From positions 2,914,001-2,978,000 of the forward strand of contig OY829369.1 of assembly GCA_963691775.1 (NCBI GenBank): 64,000 bases of DNA, given 5' to 3'. Origin of the DNA: JAZBPO01 sp963691775. GTDB taxonomy: Bacteria; Pseudomonadota; Gammaproteobacteria; Pseudomonadales; Azotimanducaceae. The notes under the pieces were generated by a model. It did not search any database. It was given only the letters and a program-made list of their open reading frames with translations, and was not told where the DNA came from. Of this stretch, positions 49,169 through 57,309 are shown in pieces. Every line of letters starts with the position of its first letter. Positions within the stretch are counted from its first letter, which is position 1. A program made the translations under genes and the position numbers.

Positions 49169-50175
49169 TTCGAACAGTGCTTTTCGCCGGCCTCTCGCTT
49201 TTGCTCGTTGCGGTGCAGGCCGATGTCGGTACCGAGGCCGCGGCCGAACTCGAAGCCGCGGATGACGGTGCGCTTCAGGCGTTCGTTGAAGAAATGGTGC
49301 TGGCGCATGACTTCGAGCGTGCGGAGCTCGAGGCGCTGTTTGCGCAGGCGCGTACTCAGGAAGAGATCATCGACCGAATTTCCCGGCCGGCGGAGCGAGC
49401 GCTGACTTGGGCTGAGTACCGGCGCATTTTCCTGGGTGACGCCCGGATCGAGGAGGGCGCACGCTTCGTCGTCGATCACCGGGAGGCGCTGGCACGCGCT
49501 CACGCTGTCTTCGGCGTCGAGCCGATCTATGTCTCGGCGATTCTCGGCGTGGAAACGCGCTACGGTCGTTTCAAGGGCGATTGGCTCGTGCTGGATGCGC
49601 TCTACACGCTCGGCTTCGACTATCCGCCGCGCGCCGACTTCTTTCGCCGCGAACTCGAGGCCTTCCTGCTGCTTGCGCGGGAGGAGGGCAAGGACCCGCG
49701 CGCGCTCACGGGCTCCTATGCCGGGGCCATGGGCTGGGGCCAGTTCATATCTTCGAGTTACCGCGCCTATGCAGTCGACTTCGACGATGACGGCGTACGC
49801 GACATCTGGGCGAATCCCGTGGACGCCATTGGAAGTGTCGCTAATTACTTCGCGGAACATCGCTGGCAGGCGGGCGAGGAGGTCCTGCGCAGCGTCGAGA
49901 TCGATGACCCGGAGGCCGTTGCGGAATTCATGAACGTCGGCCTTGAGCTTGGCACGACCGTTGGCGCACTCACGGCGCTCGGCGTTCGTGGGCTCGAGGG
50001 GCTGGCGCCCCAGACGCCCGCAGGCCTCTGGCAAGTCGAGGCGGAAGCAGGTCAGCGTTTCGTCGTCACCTTCGGCAATTTCTACACGATCACGCGCTAC
50101 AACCGGTCGCATCTATACGCGATGGCGGTCGAGGATTTGGCGCGCGCGATCGAGGCGAAGCTTGCCGGTGGCTGA
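49165..50175 (+). CDS. mltB: Lytic murein transglycosylase B
   Basis: MltB cleaves glycan strands to form 1,6-anhydro ends. The 336-residue protein starts with a short signal-like segment (residues 1-20); there is no clear lipobox, so it may be periplasmic and not a lipoprotein. The catalytic glutamate lies in ILGVETRYGRFKG near 130-142, and SYAGAMGWGQFISSSYRAYA near 188-207 is the family substrate motif. It overlaps rodA by four and rlpA by eight bases. Confidence 0.95.
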   Translation: MIRTVLFAGLSLLLVAVQADVGTEAAAELEAADDGALQAFVEEMVLAHDFERAELEALFAQARTQEEIIDRISRPAERALTWAEYRRIFLGDARIEEGARFVVDHREALARAHAVFGVEPIYVSAILGVETRYGRFKGDWLVLDALYTLGFDYPPRADFFRRELEAFLLLAREEGKDPRALTGSYAGAMGWGQFISSSYRAYAVDFDDDGVRDIWANPVDAIGSVANYFAEHRWQAGEEVLRSVEIDDPEAVAEFMNVGLELGTTVGALTALGVRGLEGLAPQTPAGLWQVEAEAGQRFVVTFGNFYTITRYNRSHLYAMAVEDLARAIEAKLAGG

Positions 50176-51028
50176 TCGATTACGCCTGCTTGCCTGGCTC
50201 GCTTCGGCGCTGCTCGCATCCTGTGCTGGTCCGACGGTGCCCATCGCCGACCGCGATGCGCCGCCGATGCTCGATCGCCCCGGCCTCGAATCGCAGCCTG
50301 ATCCCGTCCCGCGCTGGGAGCCGGCTGCGCGAGCAGGCAATCGTTCTCCGTACATCGTCTTCGGTCAGAGCTATCACGTCCTGCCGACGGCGGAGGGCTT
50401 CGTCGATGAGGGGGAAGCGTCCTGGTACGGCCGCAAGTTTCATGGCCGCGCCACCTCCAACGGCGAGCGCTATGACATGTTCTCGCTCACGGCCGCGCAC
50501 AAGCATCTTCCGTTGCCGACCTGGTTGCGCGTGACGCATCTGGGCAATGAACGTTCGATCATCGTCCGGGTCAATGACCGGGGCCCTTTCCATGGCGACC
50601 GCATCATCGATCTGTCCTACGGCGCCGCGGTGAAGCTTGGCTTCCACGAGGATGGCGTCGCGCGCGTGCGTATCGAGGCCATTACGCCTCCGCGGCCAGC
50701 TACCGAGGCGCTCGCAGAACCTGTGCCCTCGAACGTCGCAGCGGCTCAGACCACGTTGAGCATCACTGAATCGGGCGCCCAGGAAACGGCGAATGCAATC
50801 TGGTTGCAGGCGGGGGCGTTCGGTGACCAAGAGGGAGCGGAGCGCCTTCACGGCGTACTCTCCGATCTTCTCGGGGAGGGTGCTGCCCGCGTGCATTTGG
50901 ATGCGACCCCCGCGGGTATGACCCGCGTTCGCATCGGTCCTTTCTCGGATCTGGACGAGGCCGGCCGGGTGCAGGCTCTGATTACCTTTGCCGACGTCGT
51001 CGGCATCCCCCTGATCGTCCGCGACTGA
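50168..51028 (+). CDS. rlpA: Septal ring lytic transglycosylase RlpA lipoprotein
   Basis: RlpA is an outer-membrane lipoprotein that cuts denuded peptidoglycan glycans. From GTG 50168 the product is 286 residues, with a signal and lipobox LLASC near residues 14-18. The double-psi beta-barrel has GEASWYGRKFHGRATSNGER near 77-96 and VNDRGPFHGDRIIDLS near 136-151. A C-terminal SPOR domain (about 208-286, IWLQAGAFGDQEGAERLHG) targets septa. The start overlaps mltB by eight bases; longer in-frame starts lie inside mltB and would bury the signal. Confidence 0.95.
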   Translation: MADRLRLLAWLASALLASCAGPTVPIADRDAPPMLDRPGLESQPDPVPRWEPAARAGNRSPYIVFGQSYHVLPTAEGFVDEGEASWYGRKFHGRATSNGERYDMFSLTAAHKHLPLPTWLRVTHLGNERSIIVRVNDRGPFHGDRIIDLSYGAAVKLGFHEDGVARVRIEAITPPRPATEALAEPVPSNVAAAQTTLSITESGAQETANAIWLQAGAFGDQEGAERLHGVLSDLLGEGAARVHLDATPAGMTRVRIGPFSDLDEAGRVQALITFADVVGIPLIVRD

Positions 51029-51088
51029 GCTCAAGGGCTTTTCCAGCACCTCTCGCCTGACGCTCCAGCAAGGTGCTCGAGGGCCACG

Positions 51089-51097
51089 TGCTAGAAT
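51089..51097 (+). promoter_or_regulatory. Possible extended -10 promoter of dacA
   Basis: TGCTAGAAT (51089-51097) combines the extended TG with a TAGAAT -10. No good -35 lies 17 bases upstream. It stands 70 bases before the dacA start in the 138-bp gap after rlpA. Confidence 0.4.
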
Positions 51098-51166
51098 TCG
51101 AACGCGCGAGCAACTGCCAGGCTGGCGCGTTTCCCCCATCGAGCGCAGCGAGAATTGATTACGCCC

Positions 51167-52360
51167 ATGCCCGTTCATCGCCCTTTTACCGGCGCCCTCC
51201 AGGTCGTGGTCTGCGTGTTCATCGCGACCGTTGCTCTGTCTACAGCCGCTGCACCGGTGCTCGTACCCTCGCCGCCGAGACTTGCGGCGTCGTCGTGGAT
51301 TCTCATGGATGCAACCACGGGGGCAGTGATTGTCGAGGAGAACGCCGATGAGTCCCTGCCTCCGGCGTCGCTGACGAAGATGATGACCGACTACATCGCG
51401 GCCACGGAGATCGAGGCGGGTCGCATAAGCCTCGACGACGAAGTCCCGATCAGCGAACGCGCATGGCGGACCGGCGGTTCGAAGATGTTCGTGCGCGTTG
51501 GTGATCGCGTTCGCCTCGAAGACCTGATCCGCGGCATTGTCATCCAGTCCGGCAACGATGCGAGCGTTGCCGTCGCCGAGTACATCGCGGGCAGCGAGGA
51601 AGCTTTCGCTGACCTGATGAATCAGCAGGCGGACCTGCTGGGCATGAGAAACAGCCAGTTTCGCAATCCCACCGGCTGGCCCGCTGAAGGGCACTATTCT
51701 TCGGCTCGTGATCTCGCACTTCTCGCGCGCCAGATCATCATTGATCACCCGGATCACTACGCCTATTACTCAGAGCGTGAGTTCACCTACGGAACAGACT
51801 TTCAGACGGGTGAGCCAATCACGCAACGCAATCGAAACGGGTTGCTCTGGTTGGACCAGACTGTCGACGGCATGAAGACCGGCCACACGGAAGAGGCAGG
51901 TTACTGTCTTGTGGCGTCTGCGGAGCGCAACGGGATGCGTCTGATCTCCGTCGTGCTTGGAACGGATTCGACTCGTGCGCGTGTGCAAGAAAGCCAGACG
52001 CTTCTTCGCTACGGCTTTCGTTTCTACGAGACGCTTGAAATCTTCGCCGGCGGCGCCGAGCTGGAGCGTCAGCCTGTGTGGAAAGGCGTGCGGGAAGACG
52101 TTGCCGTCGGCCTGCCTGAAGACCTTGTCATGACGCTCGTGCGCGGCCGCTATGACGATCTGGAAGCATCCGTGACCGTGGACCCCTGGCTGACGGCGCC
52201 GCTCAGGGCAGGTGAGAAGATCGGCTCGCTGACGGTCAGCCTGGATGGAGCAGTGCTCCACGAGGGACCGCTTGTGGTCGTCGAGGATGTGCCGGAGGCG
52301 GGCTTCTTCCTTCGCATCTGGCACTCCCTGTACCTTTTTTTCGCGAAGCTCTTCTCGTGA
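51167..52360 (+). CDS. dacA: D-alanyl-D-alanine carboxypeptidase (PBP5/6 family)
   Basis: This class C penicillin-binding protein trims pentapeptide side chains in the periplasm. The 397-residue protein has a signal peptide (about 1-29, cleavage after ALSTAAA), SLTK at 68-71 with the nucleophilic serine, SGN in IQSGNDASVA near 126-135, and KTG in DGMKTGHTEEAGYC. A C-terminal amphipathic helix (LRIWHSLYLFFAKLFS) anchors it to the membrane. ATG 51167 is used instead of the TTG at 51155. It overlaps the next gene by four bases (GTGA). Confidence 0.97.
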   Translation: MPVHRPFTGALQVVVCVFIATVALSTAAAPVLVPSPPRLAASSWILMDATTGAVIVEENADESLPPASLTKMMTDYIAATEIEAGRISLDDEVPISERAWRTGGSKMFVRVGDRVRLEDLIRGIVIQSGNDASVAVAEYIAGSEEAFADLMNQQADLLGMRNSQFRNPTGWPAEGHYSSARDLALLARQIIIDHPDHYAYYSEREFTYGTDFQTGEPITQRNRNGLLWLDQTVDGMKTGHTEEAGYCLVASAERNGMRLISVVLGTDSTRARVQESQTLLRYGFRFYETLEIFAGGAELERQPVWKGVREDVAVGLPEDLVMTLVRGRYDDLEASVTVDPWLTAPLRAGEKIGSLTVSLDGAVLHEGPLVVVEDVPEAGFFLRIWHSLYLFFAKLFS

Positions 52361-52626
52361 CGGCCCCTGAAGCACCGAAAATCGAGTTTCCCTGCGATTA
52401 TCCGGTCAAGGTGATGGGTGCGAACGATGCTGACTTCGTGGATGTCATTGTGGAGATCGGCCGACGTCACGCGCCGGAATTGAGTCAGGCGCAGGTTCGG
52501 GTGCGTCCATCCCGTAGCGGCAAGTGGATTGCTGTGACCATGACCATACGTGCCACGGGCGAGCCGCAGTTACGGGCGCTCTTCGAGGACCTCAAGGCAA
52601 CTGGTCGCATCCAGATGGTGCTGTGA
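52357..52626 (+). CDS. ybeD: DUF493/YbeD-family small protein
   Basis: An 89-residue protein of the YbeD family, with an ACT-like fold and no established activity. Family features: IEFPCDYPVKVMGANDADFV near 8-27 and GKWIAVTMTIRATGEPQL near 51-68, ending in KMVL-type residues. It lies between dacA and lipB, as in E. coli. GTG start, GTGA overlap with dacA and again with lipB. Confidence 0.93.
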   Translation: MTAPEAPKIEFPCDYPVKVMGANDADFVDVIVEIGRRHAPELSQAQVRVRPSRSGKWIAVTMTIRATGEPQLRALFEDLKATGRIQMVL

Positions 52627-53273
52627 AGAGCGGGCCGACGTTGCGCCATCGCTGGCTCGGACGCCGCGCGTACGACGAGGTCTTTGCGGCGCAACAGGCT
52701 TTTACCGCAGCGCGGGACGATGCCACTGCTGACGAACTATGGTCTCTCGAGCACGACGCCGTTTTCACTCAGGGCCAGGCCGGTCGAGCGGAGCATGTCC
52801 TTGCTCCGGGAGAAATTCCGGTCGTGCGAAGCGATCGGGGGGGGCAGGTCACGTATCACGGCCCCGGTCAGCTGGTGGTCTATCTGCTCATTGATTGCCG
52901 GCGCCGTGGGCTCGGCGTGCGCGCGCTCGTGACCATCATAGAGAGCTCGCTCATTTCTACGCTCGGGGCCTGGGGTATTGAAGCGGTCGCCCGCGCAGAT
53001 GCGCCCGGGGTGTATGTCGACGGTGCAAAGATCGCGTCGCTCGGCCTGAGGATTCGGCGCGGGCGCAGCTACCACGGACTTTCCCTGAATGTGGACTGCG
53101 ATCTCGAGCCGTTTGCGCGGATCAATCCATGCGGGATGGCCGGGCTTGCGGTGACTCGGCTGGCCGATCTCGGTGGTCCCACCGAAATGGGGCGCGTGCG
53201 CGATGCGCTCATCGATAGGCTCGCTGCCTCTCTTGGCGAGATCGCCGCGGATGAGAGTGCTCAGCTGCCCTGA
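52623..53273 (+). CDS. lipB: Octanoyl-[acyl-carrier-protein]--protein N-octanoyltransferase
   Basis: LipB moves octanoate from acyl carrier protein to lipoyl domains. From GTG 52623 the product is 216 residues. The motif RGGQVTYHGPGQLVVYLLID lies near 68-87, KIASLGLRIRRG near 137-148, and the catalytic cysteine in FARINPCGMAGLAVTRL. LipA, its usual partner, is not next door. Its last 13 bases overlap the 3' end of moeB on the other strand. A longer in-frame start at 52524 falls in ybeD. Confidence 0.96.
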   Translation: MKSGPTLRHRWLGRRAYDEVFAAQQAFTAARDDATADELWSLEHDAVFTQGQAGRAEHVLAPGEIPVVRSDRGGQVTYHGPGQLVVYLLIDCRRRGLGVRALVTIIESSLISTLGAWGIEAVARADAPGVYVDGAKIASLGLRIRRGRSYHGLSLNVDCDLEPFARINPCGMAGLAVTRLADLGGPTEMGRVRDALIDRLAASLGEIAADESAQLP

Positions 53274-54013
53274 TTGCCGCAGTCCGGGCACTGCGTGCGC
53301 TTATGCAGGCGGAACTCGTCGAAGCGATTGGCCAGCCCGTCGTAGATCATCACGCGCCCAACCAGAGGCTCGCCAACCTGGGCGATCAGGCGGACGACTT
53401 CCAGAGCCTGGAGGCTGCCGATGACGCCGACCAGGGGTGCGGCGACCCCGTTCTCTGCGCAGGCGGCAGCGAATTCGGTTGCGTCTGGCCAGAGGCAGCG
53501 ATAGCAGGGTGAATCGACCCGGCGAGGGTCGAAGGTGGTGAGCTGGGCTTCGAAGCGTATGGCGGCGGCGGACACAAGCGGACGTCGATGCCGAATACAC
53601 GCCGCGTTCAGAGCGTAGCGCGCGTCGAGCGAATCGGTTGCGTCGACGACGACGTCTGCCTGGCGTACAGCTGTGTCGAGGCTTTCGCCGGCGAGCGCCT
53701 CGTCACGGATCGTCAGCATGAGTCTTGCGTTCAACGCACGCAGGCGATCTGCGGCGGACCGGCTCTTGGCGCGGCCGACGTCGACCTCACCATGGAGGAC
53801 CTGGCGCTGAAGATTGCTGTCGTCGACGACGTCGCCGTCCGCGAGGTCTAGATGGCCAACGCCTGCGGCGGCCAGGTATAGCGCGACAGGAGAACCGAGT
53901 CCGCCGAGGCCGACAAGGAGGACGCGAGCCCCGAGCAGGCGTTCCTGCCCTTGGATGTCGATCTGCGGCAGCATGATCTGGCGGCTGTAGCGCAGCAGTT
54001 GACCGTCATCCAT
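53261..54013 (-). CDS. moeB: Molybdopterin-synthase adenylyltransferase MoeB / HesA-ThiF family protein
   Basis: E1-like enzymes of this family adenylylate the C-terminus of a sulfur-carrier protein. The 250-residue protein has the ATP motif GLGGLGSPVALYLAAAGVGH near 36-55, the NLQRQVLH segment near 69-76, and two zinc pairs CYRC and CPDC. This fits MoeB best, but ThiF and HesA look alike and no moaD or thiS lies nearby. It is the last gene of hemA-prfA-prmC-moeB and overlaps prmC by eight bases. Confidence 0.85.
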   Translation of the reverse strand: MDDGQLLRYSRQIMLPQIDIQGQERLLGARVLLVGLGGLGSPVALYLAAAGVGHLDLADGDVVDDSNLQRQVLHGEVDVGRAKSRSAADRLRALNARLMLTIRDEALAGESLDTAVRQADVVVDATDSLDARYALNAACIRHRRPLVSAAAIRFEAQLTTFDPRRVDSPCYRCLWPDATEFAAACAENGVAAPLVGVIGSLQALEVVRLIAQVGEPLVGRVMIYDGLANRFDEFRLHKRTQCPDCGNQGS

Positions 54014-54851
54014 CGCCGCGTCTCCGCCCGAGGGTGGCCCGTGGCCGTCCTTCCAGATCGCTGACCGTCTCGATTTCGTCCAGATCGTGGGCCCGATAGA
54101 GCATCCGCACCGCCTCGCCTTGACGATGGCCATGTTCAATCGCGAGGAGACCGCCGGGGCGCAGGGGAACATCGCGCAAGATCGCGCGAATCGCATCCAG
54201 GCCGTCGGCGCCCGCGATGAGCGCATCCTCGGGTTCGAAGCGTCGAACGGTGGCGTCGAGCTCGGGATCATCTACCGCTACGTATGGAGGATTCGAAACC
54301 ACCACGTCGAAGATCGAGCCAGCGACCGGGGCGTACCAGTTGCCCTCCCGTACGCTCACGCCTGCGGTCAGTCCCAGCCGTTGGGCATTCCGAGCGGCAA
54401 GGGCACAGGCTGCTTTGCTTCGATCCACAGCGATAATGCGCCAGTCGCGCTGCGCATGGGCGAGCGCGAGGGCGATTGCGCCGGATCCCGTGCCCAGATC
54501 GAGGACGTGCGCTGCACGGAGCGGCGTTCGCGCGAGTACGGCATCGACGAGGCATTCCGTGTCATCTCGAGGTACGAGTACACCTGGCTCCACGTCGAGC
54601 TCGATCGCGTGGAAGGCTGTGCGGCCAATCAGATACTCGAGAGGCTCTCCGGCCAGACGTCGCTCGAACATCGCCCGGACGCGCCTGTAGTCGGCTTGCG
54701 CGACAGAACGCTCCGGATGCGCGAAAAGGATTGCTCTCGCAATGCCGAGGGTGTGGGTGAGAAGCGTCTCTGCGTCGAGGCGGGCGAGTTGGCACGCGTA
54801 GGCTTCAGCGAGGAGCGCAGCGAGGGTTGTCGCTTCGGGCTCGACTTTCAC
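54006..54851 (-). CDS. prmC: Peptide chain release factor N5-glutamine methyltransferase
   Basis: PrmC methylates the glutamine of the GGQ motif in RF1 and RF2. The 281-residue protein has an N-terminal helical domain and a SAM-binding domain with VLDLGTGSGAIALALAHAQR near 117-136 and the catalytic VVSNPPYVAV near 184-193. It starts with GTG overlapping the prfA stop by four bases. Its substrate RF1 is encoded directly upstream. Confidence 0.97.
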   Translation of the reverse strand: MKVEPEATTLAALLAEAYACQLARLDAETLLTHTLGIARAILFAHPERSVAQADYRRVRAMFERRLAGEPLEYLIGRTAFHAIELDVEPGVLVPRDDTECLVDAVLARTPLRAAHVLDLGTGSGAIALALAHAQRDWRIIAVDRSKAACALAARNAQRLGLTAGVSVREGNWYAPVAGSIFDVVVSNPPYVAVDDPELDATVRRFEPEDALIAGADGLDAIRAILRDVPLRPGGLLAIEHGHRQGEAVRMLYRAHDLDEIETVSDLEGRPRATLGRRRGDG

Positions 54852-55924
54852 AGCTGCGCGAGCAGGTCGGCTTGGTGCTCACGGATCAGCGGTTCGACGA
54901 CCGCGTCCAGGTCACCCTCGAGGATGGCGTCGAGGCTGTAGAGCGTGAGATCGATACGATGGTCGGTGACCCGCCCCTGAGAGAAGTTGTAAGTGCGAAT
55001 GCGCTCCGAGCGATCGCCTGAGCCAACGAGGTCGCGTCTTGTTTCTGCACGCGCTGCGACCGATCGAGATCGCGCGGCGTCGTCGAGCCGAGCTTTGAGC
55101 AGCGCCATGGCCCGGGCACGATTCTTATGCTGTGAGCGTTCGTCCTGGCACTCGACGACGATGCCCGTAGGAAGATGTGTAATGCGCACGGCGGAGTCCG
55201 TCTTGTTCACGTGCTGTCCGCCTGCGCCGGACGCCCGGAAGGTGTCAACGCGCAGCTCTTCCTTCGCCAGTTCCGTCTCGGCGATGTCCTCCGGTTCTGG
55301 CAGCACGGCCACGGTGCAGGCAGATGTGTGGATGCGCCCGCCGGACTCTGTTGCCGGAACACGCTGTACGCGGTGCGCACCAGACTCGAACTTCAGGCGG
55401 CCGTAGACGCCGTCGCCGACGACCCGGGTGATGACTTCTCGATAGCCGCCTACCTCGCCAGGTCTATCGGACAAGATCTCGACCTTCCAGCGCCGCTGCT
55501 CGGCGTAGCGCAGATACATGCGCAGAAGATCGCCGGCAAAGAGCGCGGCCTCGTCGCCGCCTGTGCCGGCGCGAACCTCAAGGAATGCAGGCGCCGCGTC
55601 AGCCGGATCCCGGGGCATGAGCAACTGCTCGAGCTCCGCGAGCAGCGCTTTTGCTCGGGAGTGCGCTGCTGCGTGTTCCTCCGCGGCAAGCTCGCGCAGC
55701 TCGGCGTCGTCGTCGTCTAACAGGCGAGCGGCATCCGCGGCCTCAGATAGGGCGTTCTGCCAGGCATCGAAGGTGATGACGACCGGCGCGAGCTCCGCAT
55801 ACTCACGCGAACAGGTCGCAAAGCGCGCTGCATCAGCGGTGACCTCCGGATCGGCCATGAGGGCTGCGAGTTCCTCGTGCCGTTCGCGAACGTCTGTCAG
55901 TTTTTGCTCGAGAGAAGCCTTCAT
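54848..55924 (-). CDS. prfA: Peptide chain release factor 1
   Basis: RF1 reads UAA and UAG and hydrolyses peptidyl-tRNA. The 358-residue protein has the codon-reading PAT tripeptide in RVPATESGGRIHTSA near 184-198 and the catalytic GGQ in GAGGQHVNKTDSAVRITH near residue 233. ATG 55924 gives MKASLEQKLTDVRE; a longer in-frame start lies within hemA. Located between hemA and prmC, as in E. coli. Confidence 0.98.
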   Translation of the reverse strand: MKASLEQKLTDVRERHEELAALMADPEVTADAARFATCSREYAELAPVVITFDAWQNALSEAADAARLLDDDDAELRELAAEEHAAAHSRAKALLAELEQLLMPRDPADAAPAFLEVRAGTGGDEAALFAGDLLRMYLRYAEQRRWKVEILSDRPGEVGGYREVITRVVGDGVYGRLKFESGAHRVQRVPATESGGRIHTSACTVAVLPEPEDIAETELAKEELRVDTFRASGAGGQHVNKTDSAVRITHLPTGIVVECQDERSQHKNRARAMALLKARLDDAARSRSVAARAETRRDLVGSGDRSERIRTYNFSQGRVTDHRIDLTLYSLDAILEGDLDAVVEPLIREHQADLLAQL

Positions 55925-55967
55925 GGGGGGGGTCCGCCAGGCACCGGGGAAGGCGCCGAAGCAGCCG

Positions 55968-57251
55968 CTATTCGTCGCTGCTGTCGCTGGAGGATGCCGT
56001 GTCCGGGATGCCCAGCAGGCGACGTCCGTAGGCAACCACATCGTGGCGACCTTCCGCCGCCGCCTCGCGCAGCTCGCGGGTCGGCGTATGGATGAGCTTG
56101 TTGGTGAGACTCCGCGCAAGGCGCGTCATGACCGCTTCCGGGTCCTCGCCCTGCTCCAGTCGCCTGAGATGCTTTTCAAGCTCGTGCGCTGCGGTCTGTT
56201 CTGCATGTGCGCGATAGGTTTTGAGCGTCGAAGCTGCCTCGCGGGCACGGACGTCGCGGAGCCAGGCTTCGACGCCGTGCTCGATCAACGTTTCGGCTTC
56301 GCGTGCTGCGACCTGGCGATTGCGCCGATTTTCCTCGACGATCTGACCCAGATCGTCGACCGTATACAGGAATACATCGTCGAGCTCTGCGACCTGTGCT
56401 TCGATGTCTCGCGGCACGGCAATATCGACCATGAACATGGGGCGACGCCGGCGCACGCGCAGGGCGGCCTCCACCGAGCCCTTCCCGAGAACGGGCAGAT
56501 CGGCGGCGGTAGAGGTGATTACGATGTCTCCCTGCGGCAGGACGCTTGGCAGATCGGACAGCAGAACCGCTTCGGCGTCCATCCGCTGGGCGAGCTCGCG
56601 TGCCCGTGCGTAGGTCCGGTTAGCGATGATCATGCGCTGGATACCGGCCTGGCGAAGGTGCTCCGCCACAAGCTCTATGGTCTCGCCGGCGCCTACGAGC
56701 AGCGCAGTTGAAGCGCGCAGATCAGCAAAGATCTGCTGAGCAAGGGTTACCGCGGCGTAGGCGACCGAGATCGGATGGCGGCCTATGTCGGTGTCCGTCC
56801 GGACGCGCTTGGCGGTCATCAGCGTGTGTTGCGAGAGTCGTTCCAGCTCTGGCCCGACCGTGCCGGCGTCTCGGGCGATTTCCCAGGCATCTTTCAATTG
56901 GCCTAGGATCTGGGGCTCGCCCAGCACCATCGAATCGAGCCCGGCAGCGACGCGCATCGAGTGGCGCACGGCGGCCTGGTCGCGATAGAGATAGCTCGCG
57001 CGCTCAAGGCGATCACGTTCGAGGCGATGGTACTCGCCCATCCAGTCGAGGACGCGACCATGGTCGCCAGCCGGGGTCCAGCAGTAGACTTCGGTCCGAT
57101 TGCACGTCGACAGGATCGCGACTTCGGGTACGTCGAGGTCTGCACGGAGGTCACGCAGCGCGTCGGGAAGCTGCTGCGGGGGAAACGCGACGCGTTCCCG
57201 AAGCTCCACCGGTGCGGTGACGTGGTTGAATCCGAGCGTGACGATGCTCAT
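55968..57251 (-). CDS. hemA: Glutamyl-tRNA reductase
   Basis: HemA reduces glutamyl-tRNA to glutamate-1-semialdehyde, the first step of tetrapyrrole synthesis by the C5 pathway. The 427-residue protein has NHVTAPVELRERVAF at 9-23 and the catalytic cysteine C50 in STCNRTEVYC. It also has GLDSMVLGEPQILGQLK near 103-119, an NADPH domain (LLVGAGETIELVAEHL) and a C-terminal dimerisation helix. It ends in a Ser/Asp-rich tail. It diverges from the TPR lipoprotein gene with 58 bp between starts, as the hemA-lolB neighbourhood does in E. coli. Confidence 0.98.
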   Translation of the reverse strand: MSIVTLGFNHVTAPVELRERVAFPPQQLPDALRDLRADLDVPEVAILSTCNRTEVYCWTPAGDHGRVLDWMGEYHRLERDRLERASYLYRDQAAVRHSMRVAAGLDSMVLGEPQILGQLKDAWEIARDAGTVGPELERLSQHTLMTAKRVRTDTDIGRHPISVAYAAVTLAQQIFADLRASTALLVGAGETIELVAEHLRQAGIQRMIIANRTYARARELAQRMDAEAVLLSDLPSVLPQGDIVITSTAADLPVLGKGSVEAALRVRRRRPMFMVDIAVPRDIEAQVAELDDVFLYTVDDLGQIVEENRRNRQVAAREAETLIEHGVEAWLRDVRAREAASTLKTYRAHAEQTAAHELEKHLRRLEQGEDPEAVMTRLARSLTNKLIHTPTRELREAAAEGRHDVVAYGRRLLGIPDTASSSDSSDE

Positions 57252-57309
57252 GTCAGCACTACGCGACGTTTTGGGGCGTCAAGCATACCGCATTCCCCTT
57301 GGAGAACCG

